Origin: Clostridiaceae bacterium
GTDB taxonomy: Bacteria > Bacillota > Clostridia > Oscillospirales > Acutalibacteraceae
Direction: 5' to 3'
NCBI GenBank assembly: GCA_904502175.1
Contig: CAJGDU010000011.1
Span: 1 to 17,828 of the forward strand
Length of the DNA: 17,828 nucleotides
The notes beneath the pieces were generated by a model. The model did not search any database. It had not been told where the DNA came from and saw only the letters and a list, made by a program, of their open reading frames with translations. Both the position numbers and the translations under genes were made by a program. Each line of letters opens with the position of its first letter. Positions within the stretch are counted from its first letter, which is position 1. This document shows, piece by piece, positions 6,399 through 14,684 of this stretch.

Positions 6399-8309
6399 AT
6401 GGATCTCAAAGGTACTTACAACGGCCTGGAACGCAAAAACCAGATTTTCAACTGGCATGACATCGAAAAGCAGGGCTACTATCTCAGCAACGGCAACTAT
6501 GAGTCCGGCTGCACCACCGTTCCGGCCGAAGACATCGAAAACAAACACGCTATCGTCATCGGCTCCGGTATCGCCGGTCTGGCCGCGGCCTGCTACCTGG
6601 TCCGCGACGCCAAAATGCCCGGCAAGAACATCACCGTTTATGAAGCCCGTTCCGTCTCCGGCGGTTCCTGCGACGGTATGTTCATCCCCGGAAAAGGCTA
6701 TGTCATTTCCGGCGGTCGCGAAATGGATGACCATTTCGAGTGCATGTGGGACCTCTTCAAAGATATCCCGTCCTGCGATGACAAGAACGTTTCTATTCTT
6801 GATATGTATAAGCGTCTCAACGAAAGAGACCCGAACTTCTCCAACTGCCGTGTGTCTTATAACCGCGGTCAGAACGCCGCGCCGGACAAAAAGTTCAACA
6901 TGTCCGACAAGGCCCAGATGGAAGTCCTGAAAGTCATGCTTTCCAAGAATGAAGACCTCTATGGCAAGTCCATCGACCAGTTCTTCACGGAAGAGACCTT
7001 CAACTCCAACTTCTGGTACTATTTCAAGACCATGTTCGCCTTCAAGAACGAGCACAGCGCCCTGGAAGTCAAGCTGTACCTGCAGCGCTTCATCCATCAC
7101 CTGGAAGGCTTCACCGACCTGTCCTCGCTCCGTTTCTGCAAGTATAACAACTACGACTCCATCATCCTTCCCATGGAGAACTGGCTGAAGGAACGCGGCG
7201 TCAACTTTGTTTACCATGCCATGGTCACCAACGTCCTCTTCACTAAGCAGGGCGGCAAAAAGACGGCCACGAAAGTGGAAGTCACCATCGAGGGCAAGGA
7301 AAAGACCGTCGACATCGACGAGAACACCTTCGTCTTCTTCACCAACGGTTCCAACACGGCCAACCTGAAACTGGGCGACCATCACACCGCTCCGGAATTC
7401 GACACCCGTGTCTATGGCTCCTGGAAGACCTGGCAGAACATCGCCAAACAGGATCCGTCCTTCGGTAACCCCGATGAGCTTCTCGCCGATCCCGAGATCA
7501 CCCAGTGGGAGTCCGCTACGCTGACCACCATGGACAACGAGATCCTGAAGTACATCAAAAACGTCACCGGCCGTGATCCGAGAGACGGCAAAGTCGTCAC
7601 CGGCGGCATCGTCACCATCAAGGACTCCGGCTGGGTCATGTCCTGGACCATCAACCGTCAGAAGCACTTCCTTGACCAGGATCCCGAGAAGAACACCATC
7701 GTCTGGATCTACGGCCTCTACACTTCCAACATCGGTAACTACGTCAAAAAACGTATGCGTGACTGCACCGGTGAAGAGATCGCCAAGGAGTGGCTGTATC
7801 ACATCGGCTGTCCGCTCGACAAGATCGATGAGCTGGCCGCGAAGGGCTGTAACTGCATCCCCTGCATGATGCCCCGCGTCACCACTTACTTCGTCTCCAG
7901 AAGCAAGGGCACTTATCCGGAAGTCGTTCCGGAAGGCGTGACCAACTTCGCGTTCCTCGGCAACCATGTCCATGTCGACCGCGACTGCTCCTTCACCACG
8001 GAGAAGTCCATCCGTACCGCAATGATGGCTGTTTACAAGTTCGCGAAAGTCAACCGCGCCATCCCCGAAGTCTACGGCTCCATCTACGACATCCGCTGGG
8101 TGCTGAAGGCATTCGTCGACATGCGTGACGGCAAACCGCTGAACGACACCAAGATGTTCGAAGTCCCGTCCTTCCTCGAGAAGCCGGTGGCCATGGGTCA
8201 GAAGCTCCTGCTCGACAAGGTCATCCTTCCCGCAGTGGATAAGACCGACATCGGTGTCCTGCTCCGCCGCCTGAAAGTCTTCGACTTCTCCGGCGTCAAG
8301 ACCAAATAA
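6399..8309 (+). CDS. ohyA: oleate hydratase (FAD-dependent, MCRA family)
   Basis: Adds water across the cis-9 double bond of oleate and related unsaturated fatty acids to give 10-hydroxy fatty acids; FAD plays a structural role. The 636-residue protein has the FAD-binding motif IGSGIAGLAAACYL (54-67) with E82 at the end of the second strand. The family signature is GGREMDDHFECMWDLF (105-120). By alignment from memory with the Staphylococcus aureus enzyme, the catalytic glutamate is E108 and the tyrosine is Y227 (in EVKLYLQRFIHH), with the same 119-residue spacing. It has about 26 extra N-terminal residues compared with the staphylococcal form. GGAGG six bases before the ATG fixes the start. 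Codon choice is strongly biased to C-ending codons, suggesting high expression. Likely co-transcribed with the upstream Crp/Fnr gene. Expected role: detoxifying host or dietary unsaturated fatty acids. Confidence 0.96.
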   Translation: MDLKGTYNGLERKNQIFNWHDIEKQGYYLSNGNYESGCTTVPAEDIENKHAIVIGSGIAGLAAACYLVRDAKMPGKNITVYEARSVSGGSCDGMFIPGKGYVISGGREMDDHFECMWDLFKDIPSCDDKNVSILDMYKRLNERDPNFSNCRVSYNRGQNAAPDKKFNMSDKAQMEVLKVMLSKNEDLYGKSIDQFFTEETFNSNFWYYFKTMFAFKNEHSALEVKLYLQRFIHHLEGFTDLSSLRFCKYNNYDSIILPMENWLKERGVNFVYHAMVTNVLFTKQGGKKTATKVEVTIEGKEKTVDIDENTFVFFTNGSNTANLKLGDHHTAPEFDTRVYGSWKTWQNIAKQDPSFGNPDELLADPEITQWESATLTTMDNEILKYIKNVTGRDPRDGKVVTGGIVTIKDSGWVMSWTINRQKHFLDQDPEKNTIVWIYGLYTSNIGNYVKKRMRDCTGEEIAKEWLYHIGCPLDKIDELAAKGCNCIPCMMPRVTTYFVSRSKGTYPEVVPEGVTNFAFLGNHVHVDRDCSFTTEKSIRTAMMAVYKFAKVNRAIPEVYGSIYDIRWVLKAFVDMRDGKPLNDTKMFEVPSFLEKPVAMGQKLLLDKVILPAVDKTDIGVLLRRLKVFDFSGVKTK

Positions 8310-8330
8310 TAAGTTTATAATATGTAAACA

Positions 8331-8358
8331 TTTGCCGTCTTCCTCGGAAGGCGGCAAA
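8331..8358 (+). terminator. hairpin after oleate hydratase (terminator-like, no U-tract)
   Basis: Arms 8331-8343 and 8346-8358 (TTTGCCGTCTTCC and GGAAGGCGGCAAA) pair with one G-U; the loop is effectively CTCG. No T-run follows, so it may be a partial terminator or an mRNA 3'-end stabiliser. It lies over the -35 region of the next promoter. Confidence 0.55.
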
Positions 8359-8368
8359 GTGTTATAAT
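8340..8368 (+). promoter_or_regulatory. extended -10 promoter of the lipase gene
   Basis: A perfect TATAAT (8363-8368) is preceded by TG-T (8360-8362), an extended -10. The -35 position (8340-8345, TTCCTC) is poor and lies inside the hairpin loop region. The start codon is about 40 bases downstream. Confidence 0.6.
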
Positions 8369-8406
8369 CGAAACTGTTATTCGGACAACCGAGGAGGTTT
8401 ATTGAA

Positions 8407-9582
8407 ATGAACAAGTATCCGACCATATTCGTCCACGGCTTTATCGGCTGGGGCGAGGAAGACGGGATGACCAGCAAGCTCGGCATCGATTATTTCGGAC
8501 TGAAACACGGCCTGCAGGACTACCTGAGAAAAGAAGGCTTTGAAGTTTATACGCCGGCGGTCGGCCCCTTCAACAGTCTCTGGGACCGCTGCTGCGAGCT
8601 TTACGCAAGACTTTACGGCGGAACTGTCGACTACGGAAAAGTCCACAGTGAGAAGTATGGCCACGAACGCTATGGCCGTACCTATCCCGGTATCCTCAAA
8701 GACCTGGGGACTCCCGGCGACCACGAGAAGATCAATCTGGTGGGCCACAGCTTCGGCGGCCCCACCGTCCGCATGTTCGACTATCTGATGGCCTACGGCT
8801 CGGAAGAGGAGCGCAACGGCACGCCGGAGAACGAACTGTCCGGCCTGTTCAAGGGCGGAAAAGGCAACCTCATCCATACGGTGACCACGCTGTCCGGTGT
8901 CAATAACGGCACCACCTATGCGGCCTGGCACGGCATCCTCGTCAACAAGCTGATGTGCTACTATGTGCTCTACTTCGTCACCCTGCTCGGCAACAGCTGG
9001 GTCGGCAAGTACTATGACCCGCATATGGAGCAGTGGGGCGTCATGAAGAACCCGGAAAAGGTGAAAGTCCGCCGGTTCCGTCTGCCCACCTATGAGTGGC
9101 TGAAGATGTACAACTTTGCCCAGAATCGGTTCGACAACAGCGCCTTCGAACTCGGCATCTATGTCATGGAAGAGATCAACAAAGACCTCCACGCGCACGA
9201 AGGCACCTACTACTTTGCCCATCGCGCCTGCCGGTCCCATAAGGGCCTCTTCGGCCTTCAGACCCCGGACAAGGAAATGTCCCTGTTCTGTAAGGACGCG
9301 GGCTTTATCACGAGCCATATCATCACACCGAAGATGCGTCGCCATGGCATCAACAAAGCCTGGCTGCCCACCGACGGATATGTCAACACTATCGCCACCG
9401 GCGCGCCGCTGACCGAGGAAGCCACCGAATGGCAGCCCGGCATGCAGGTGACGCCCGGTCACTGGTACAACATGCCCATCGAGAAAAAGGACCACGTCTC
9501 CTGGAACGGTCTGAAAGAGACCACGGAAGACATGTTCACCTATTACAAGGACCTCCTGACGAAGTTCCGCAACCTCGACTGA
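8407..9582 (+). CDS. staphylococcal/bacillar-type (family I.5/I.6) lipase, apparently intracellular
   Basis: A 391-residue lipase of the staphylococcal and Geobacillus type. Recognisable blocks are PTIFVHGFIGWG at the N terminus (oxyanion region), the stretch near 54-100 with WDRCCELYARLYGG and a histidine-rich KVHSEKYGHERYGR, and the nucleophile elbow GHSFGG (S115). Then come PTDGYVN (D323) and the terminal KKDHVSWN (H363), completing the Ser-Asp-His triad. H80 and H86 are where the thermophilic family members bind structural zinc, so a metal site is likely. Family members are normally secreted with long leaders, but this one starts directly at the catalytic domain, without a signal peptide, and should act inside the cell on acylglycerols or similar esters. 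AGGAGG 9 bases before the ATG supports the start. It follows oleate hydratase in the same direction and ends at a shared terminator. Confidence 0.88.
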   Translation: MNKYPTIFVHGFIGWGEEDGMTSKLGIDYFGLKHGLQDYLRKEGFEVYTPAVGPFNSLWDRCCELYARLYGGTVDYGKVHSEKYGHERYGRTYPGILKDLGTPGDHEKINLVGHSFGGPTVRMFDYLMAYGSEEERNGTPENELSGLFKGGKGNLIHTVTTLSGVNNGTTYAAWHGILVNKLMCYYVLYFVTLLGNSWVGKYYDPHMEQWGVMKNPEKVKVRRFRLPTYEWLKMYNFAQNRFDNSAFELGIYVMEEINKDLHAHEGTYYFAHRACRSHKGLFGLQTPDKEMSLFCKDAGFITSHIITPKMRRHGINKAWLPTDGYVNTIATGAPLTEEATEWQPGMQVTPGHWYNMPIEKKDHVSWNGLKETTEDMFTYYKDLLTKFRNLD

Positions 9583-9591
9583 ATAAAGAAA

Positions 9592-9621
9592 AGCCTCCGG
9601 CGAATGCCGGAGGCTGTTTTT
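9592..9621. terminator. bidirectional terminator between the lipase and NSS transporter genes
   Basis: Perfect 10-pair stem AGCCTCCGGC (9592-9601) and GCCGGAGGCT (9606-9615) with a GAAT loop, GTTTTT on the plus side and an A-rich left flank that gives T-rich RNA on the minus side. It serves both convergent genes. Confidence 0.9.
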
Positions 9622-11113
9622 ATTGTTCTCTTCGTTTCTTTCCGCCGAGGAGCGAGATGGTGATGATGGCCGCGAGGAAGAGGAGGGCGAAGGCCATCCA
9701 GCCGAAGAAGCGGGCGTCGTAGCCGACTTCCGGTTTGAACATATCCCAGTAGCCCTTCAGGTACACCGCGATGATGACGAGGGGCAAAAGCCAGGTGAGA
9801 TAGAACTTCATGAAGACGTTGTCGGGCAGCTTCAGGCCCTTGCCGGCATTGACTTCCGCGAGGAAGTTCTCGAAGCCCCAGCCGTTCTTATGCGTGCAGA
9901 AGAGGATGAACGCGAGGGAGCCCAGCGGCAGCAGATTGTTCGAGACGATGAAGTCTTCGAAGTCGAGGACCGTGGAGCCCTCGCCGAGCATCTGGATGCG
10001 GGACCAGATGTTGTAACCGAAGACGCAGGGCAGGCTGAGCACGGTGACCAGAACACCGCTGATGAGCGTGCTCTTTTTGCGGTCCCAGTCGAACCGGTCC
10101 ATGAAGAACGCGATGATGTTCTCGAACACCGCGACAACGGTGGACATGGCGGCAAAGGTCAGGAAGATGAAGAAAATGGTGCCCCACCAGCGGCCGCCGG
10201 CCATCTGGGTGAACAGGTTCGGGATGGTGATGAAAATGAGACTCGGGCCGGCACCCACTTCCACGCCGTAGGCGAAGCAGGAGGGGATGATGATGAAGCC
10301 GGCGGTCAGCGCGACAAATGTGTCGAGTGCGGTGATGACCATGGACTCTCCGAGCAGGCTCCGCTCTTTTCCGATGTAGGAGCCGAAGATGAGCATGGAA
10401 CCGATACCGATGGACAGGGTGAAGAAGGCATGGCTCATGGCGTTGAAGACGACTTCGCCGATGCCGTGGTCCTCGATGTTTTCGAGGCTCGGGACCAGGT
10501 AATAGCGGACCCCTTCGTTGGCGCCTTCCAGCGAGACCGAGTGGACCGCCAGGATGACCATGAGGATGAGCAGCAGGATCATGAGATATTTCGTGACCCG
10601 TTCCACACCCTTCCGGATGCCGAAGAAACAGACGAGGAAGCCGAGCAGACAGACCAGCACGGTCCAGAAGGTCATCTGGATGGGGTCGCCCAGCATGGCG
10701 CCGAACCCGCCGGTGACCTCTTCCGGGGTCTTGCCGACAAAGGCGCCGTCGATCTCCTTGAAGCCGTAATTCATCATCCAGCCGGCAACGGTGGTGTAAT
10801 ACATCATCAGCAGATAGCAGCCGACGACGGACAGCCAGCGCAGCCAGTGCCATTTGGTGTGCTTCGGTTCCAGGACGTCATAGGCGAGGGCGGCGCTCCG
10901 CCTGGAAGCACGGCCGATGGCGAACTCCGCGGTCATGACGGGGATGCCGAGAATGACCAGGAAGACGAGATAGATGAGCATGAAGATGGCGCCGCCGTAC
11001 TGCCCGCAGATGTACGGGAATTTCCAGACGTTGCCGATGCCGATGGCACAGCCGGCAGAGACCAGGATATAACCCAGCCGGGAGCCGAACTGTTCACGTG
11101 AGCTGTTTCCCAT
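9620..11113 (-). CDS. neurotransmitter:sodium symporter (NSS/SNF) family transporter
   Basis: A 497-residue membrane protein with about 12 hydrophobic segments. It is a sodium-coupled importer, most likely of an amino acid or related amine. The TM1 signature AGCAIGIGNVWKFPYICGQYGG (residues 20-41) matches the LeuT/SLC6 substrate and sodium site, including the conserved N28, and TM6 FTLSIGIGSMLIFGSY matches the unwound helix around the substrate. D264 in TM7 aligns with the acidic residue (E290 of LeuT) that replaces chloride dependence in bacterial members, so transport is probably chloride-independent. The C terminus is a short basic tail (GGKKRREQ). GAAGGAGA six bases before the ATG supports the start. 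It is monocistronic and convergent with the lipase gene. The substrate cannot be deduced. Confidence 0.93.
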   Translation of the reverse strand: MGNSSREQFGSRLGYILVSAGCAIGIGNVWKFPYICGQYGGAIFMLIYLVFLVILGIPVMTAEFAIGRASRRSAALAYDVLEPKHTKWHWLRWLSVVGCYLLMMYYTTVAGWMMNYGFKEIDGAFVGKTPEEVTGGFGAMLGDPIQMTFWTVLVCLLGFLVCFFGIRKGVERVTKYLMILLLILMVILAVHSVSLEGANEGVRYYLVPSLENIEDHGIGEVVFNAMSHAFFTLSIGIGSMLIFGSYIGKERSLLGESMVITALDTFVALTAGFIIIPSCFAYGVEVGAGPSLIFITIPNLFTQMAGGRWWGTIFFIFLTFAAMSTVVAVFENIIAFFMDRFDWDRKKSTLISGVLVTVLSLPCVFGYNIWSRIQMLGEGSTVLDFEDFIVSNNLLPLGSLAFILFCTHKNGWGFENFLAEVNAGKGLKLPDNVFMKFYLTWLLPLVIIAVYLKGYWDMFKPEVGYDARFFGWMAFALLFLAAIITISLLGGKKRREQ

Positions 11114-11149
11114 GATAACTCTCCTTCTTTCACATATTCACAGGTTTTA

Positions 11150-11178
11150 AGTTTATCAGGGAACCGGAGAAAACTCAA
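11150..11178 (-). promoter_or_regulatory. possible promoter of the NSS transporter gene
   Basis: Minus-strand TTGAGT (11178-11173), 17-base spacer, TAAACT (11155-11150), about 37 bases before the start. Both boxes match consensus at only four of six positions. Confidence 0.4.
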
Positions 11179-11189
11179 GTTTCACGGGG

Positions 11190-11218
11190 TTGCCAAACAC
11201 GTCACTTCCCGTTACAAT
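11190..11218 (+). promoter_or_regulatory. promoter of the DUF2804 gene
   Basis: TTGCCA (11190-11195), 17-base spacer, TACAAT (11213-11218). The predicted start point near 11225 lies just before a perfect 16-base palindrome, giving a leader of about 70 bases before the chosen start codon. Confidence 0.65.
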
Positions 11219-11230
11219 AGGGGCAGGGAG

Positions 11231-11246
11231 AATTGTTCGAACAATT
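11231..11246. promoter_or_regulatory. 16-bp palindromic operator-like site
   Basis: Perfect palindrome AATTGTTC-GAACAATT, centred about 14 bases after the predicted transcription start of the DUF2804 gene, a classic repressor position. Its core TTGTT-CG-AACAA has the same half-sites as three sites before the sugar operon at 14456-14618. Confidence 0.6.
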
Positions 11247-11294
11247 GTGAGGGTTCTATGAACGAATCCATTGTATGAAATGAAAGGAAACGAT

Positions 11295-12482
11295 ATGGCG
11301 CGTAAACCCAAATGGCAGCTGCAGGACGTGCAGCCAAAGAAGAAAAAGCAGAAGAAGGCCGCCGCGAAGGCGCAGGCCAAGGCCCTGAAAGCGGCAAAGC
11401 TGGACTACGACCCGAAACTGAAAAAGGCGAAGAACGGGGTCCCGCTGTCCAAACTCCGCTATCCCGTCCCGACGCCGGAGAGTCTGGTGGACAAAAAGGG
11501 GCGGGTCGCCGTAGGGACCTTTGACAAAGAGTTCCCCATCATCAATTTACTGGATGCGAAGAAGGTCGGGGTCCCGAAGTTCCTCAACGGCGTCAAGGTC
11601 ACCCTCTGGGAGGCCCTGGAGGTCAACTTTGAAGACATCTCGTTCCTGACGGCCATGTCCGTGCTCGGGGGCGCTGTCACCGTCGCCCTGACCCTGGTCT
11701 ATGACAAGACCACCAAAGAGATGACCGCGTTCATGTCTCCGGTCCCGGCGTTCAAAACCGCCATGTCCGAAAACCTGTTCGACGGCAGTGAGACCTTTGC
11801 CAAAAGCAAGCGCAACAGCATGACGTTCGAGAACTGGCAGAACCAGGGGAAAGCCCGGGTCTACGGCGCGGGGAAGACGCGGAAGAACGAGGTCTCCTAC
11901 GACCTGCATCTGACGCGCTGGTCCGATCCCGCGGTCGGTTCCATGCCCTTCGGCGGCAACATCAGTCTCTATTCGCAGAAGGACATCTTCACGGTCGAGG
12001 GCTCTGTCATCTTCAACGGGAAAGAGTACAAGGCGAACGACGCCACCATGGCCATCATCGACGACCATCGGGGCTACTACCCGAGAAAGGCCCACTACGA
12101 CTGGGTCACGAACATGGGCTACTGCACCGTGAAGGGCCAGCCGGTGAAGTTCGGCTTCAACCTGACCCGCAACCAGTCCATCGATCAGGACGACTACAAT
12201 GAAAACATCCTGTGGCTCGGCGACAAAAACGACCGCCTGCCGCCGGTCTACTTCAAGCACTATGACTACGACCACTGGCGTATCTATGACGACTACGGCA
12301 CCATCGACCTCGACTATCAGGTCCATGACCGCAACCTCGTCAAGTTCAACCTCGGCGTGGCCTGCTCCGACTACTCCATCACCTTTGGCGACCTCAAGGG
12401 CTTCATCATCGGTGAGGACGGCACGAAGTATGAGATCGACGACGTCGGCATCGGCGAAGACCGCAGCATGAAACTTCTGTAA
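11295..12482 (+). CDS. DUF2804 family protein with lysine-rich N-terminal tail
   Basis: A 395-residue protein. Residues about 60-395 match the DUF2804 family as I recall it: a beta-rich domain with DDHRGYYPRKAHYDWVT (about 257-273) and LTRNQSIDQDDYNENILW (about 291-308). Its function is not established. No signal peptide or membrane segment is present, so it is likely cytoplasmic or peripheral. The first 48 residues are a low-complexity basic tail rich in Lys and Ala (KKKKQKKAAAKAQAKALKAA), which may bind nucleic acid or acidic membrane lipids (inference). I chose the ATG at 11295, seven bases after AAAGGA; in-frame starts at 11271 (TTG) and 11280 (ATG) have no ribosome site. The gene is monocistronic between a promoter with palindrome and a terminator. 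Confidence 0.8.
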   Translation: MARKPKWQLQDVQPKKKKQKKAAAKAQAKALKAAKLDYDPKLKKAKNGVPLSKLRYPVPTPESLVDKKGRVAVGTFDKEFPIINLLDAKKVGVPKFLNGVKVTLWEALEVNFEDISFLTAMSVLGGAVTVALTLVYDKTTKEMTAFMSPVPAFKTAMSENLFDGSETFAKSKRNSMTFENWQNQGKARVYGAGKTRKNEVSYDLHLTRWSDPAVGSMPFGGNISLYSQKDIFTVEGSVIFNGKEYKANDATMAIIDDHRGYYPRKAHYDWVTNMGYCTVKGQPVKFGFNLTRNQSIDQDDYNENILWLGDKNDRLPPVYFKHYDYDHWRIYDDYGTIDLDYQVHDRNLVKFNLGVACSDYSITFGDLKGFIIGEDGTKYEIDDVGIGEDRSMKLL

Positions 12483-12489
12483 TAGTAAG

Positions 12490-12516
12490 GGGCGATTGAA
12501 TTCAGTCGCCCTTTTT
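12490..12516 (+). terminator. Rho-independent terminator of the DUF2804 gene
   Basis: Stem GGGCGATTG (12490-12498) with CAGTCGCCC (12503-12511), loop AATT, followed by TTTTT. It starts 8 bases after the stop codon. Confidence 0.85.
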
Positions 12517-12570
12517 GTTATAGTAATTAAAACCCTTGTGGTATCAAAAGACACACAGGAGGATCTGCAT

Positions 12571-14412
<1,842 letters not shown>

Positions 14413-14424
14413 AGCAGATACGAC

Positions 14425-14454
14425 AAAGCACCCTCCTCCGGGAGGGTGCTTTTT
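14425..14454 (+). terminator. Rho-independent terminator of glmS
   Basis: Perfect stem GCACCCTCC (14428-14436) with GGAGGGTGC (14441-14449), extended by AAA/TTT pairs, loop TCCG, followed by TTTTT. Confidence 0.93.
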
Positions 14455-14455
14455 G

Positions 14456-14475
14456 TTGTTGAAACAACAGTTGAA
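14456..14475. repeat. operator-like repeat, copy A
   Basis: TTGTTGAAACAACAGTTGAA. It holds the imperfectly spaced palindrome TTGTT-GA-AACAA and is repeated at 14538-14557 with one change in 20 bases. Confidence 0.65.
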
Positions 14476-14488
14476 GGGCAATAATAAC

Positions 14489-14515
14489 TTGAAAAACGAA
14501 GAAAACTGTCATAAT
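14489..14515 (+). promoter_or_regulatory. possible second (upstream) promoter, suboptimal spacing
   Basis: TTGAAA (14489-14494), 15-base spacer, CATAAT (14510-14515). The segment closely resembles the better promoter at 14553-14581 and looks like a partial duplicate of it. Confidence 0.35.
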
Positions 14516-14537
14516 GCACAACTAAAAAGTCAAAATT

Positions 14538-14557
14538 TTGTTGAAATAACAGTTGAA
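14538..14557. repeat. operator-like repeat, copy B, overlapping the -35 box
   Basis: TTGTTGAAATAACAGTTGAA, 19 of 20 bases identical to copy A, 82 bases downstream of it. Its 3' end includes most of the -35 box of the sugar operon promoter, so a bound protein would compete with RNA polymerase. Confidence 0.65.
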
Positions 14558-14581
14558 AACCGGGGAAGAAACTGTTAAAAT
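14553..14581 (+). promoter_or_regulatory. promoter of the sorE-like/deoR/mtlA operon
   Basis: TTGAAA (14553-14558), 17-base spacer, TAAAAT (14576-14581), about 100 bases before the first gene. TGAAAGCG (14581-14588), half of a catabolite-responsive element, overlaps the start-point region, but the second half is poor. Confidence 0.7.
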
Positions 14582-14606
14582 GAAAGCGAATCAAGGGAAT
14601 AGACTT

Positions 14607-14618
14607 TTGTTTCAACAA
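14607..14618. promoter_or_regulatory. operator-like site, copy C
   Basis: TTGTTTCAACAA is the exact reverse complement of the 12-base core of copy A and lies in the predicted leader, about 20 bases after the likely transcription start. Confidence 0.6.
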
Positions 14619-14684
14619 TTTCACGCCATTTCAGAAGGGGTGGATCGCCCCGCAGATTTTTAAAATAACAGAGGAGAGTGTATT

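Noticed and set aside
6396..8486. Very long open frame on the minus strand opposite oleate hydratase (about 696 codons)
   Set aside because: It has no ribosome site and no recognisable domains, and lies almost exactly opposite a gene with strong C-ending codon bias, which removes stops on the other strand.
9623..11101. Long plus-strand open frame opposite the NSS transporter
   Set aside because: The translation is Asp/Glu/His-rich low-complexity sequence, typical of antisense to a membrane protein; the minus frame has clear NSS motifs.
11231..11252. LexA (SOS) box reading of CGAACAATTGTGAG
   Set aside because: It resembles the Bacillus box CGAAC-N4-GTTCG but its right half is imperfect; the perfect palindrome is offset, and the TTGTT-N2-AACAA reading recurs elsewhere.
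12512..12570. Possible glmS ribozyme before glmS
   Set aside because: Only about 55 bases separate the upstream terminator from glmS, too short for the ribozyme core, and no matching elements were seen.
14581..14594. Catabolite-responsive element (cre) at the sugar operon start
   Set aside because: The left half TGAAAGCG is good but the right half does not match the consensus, so it is mentioned only as a half-site.
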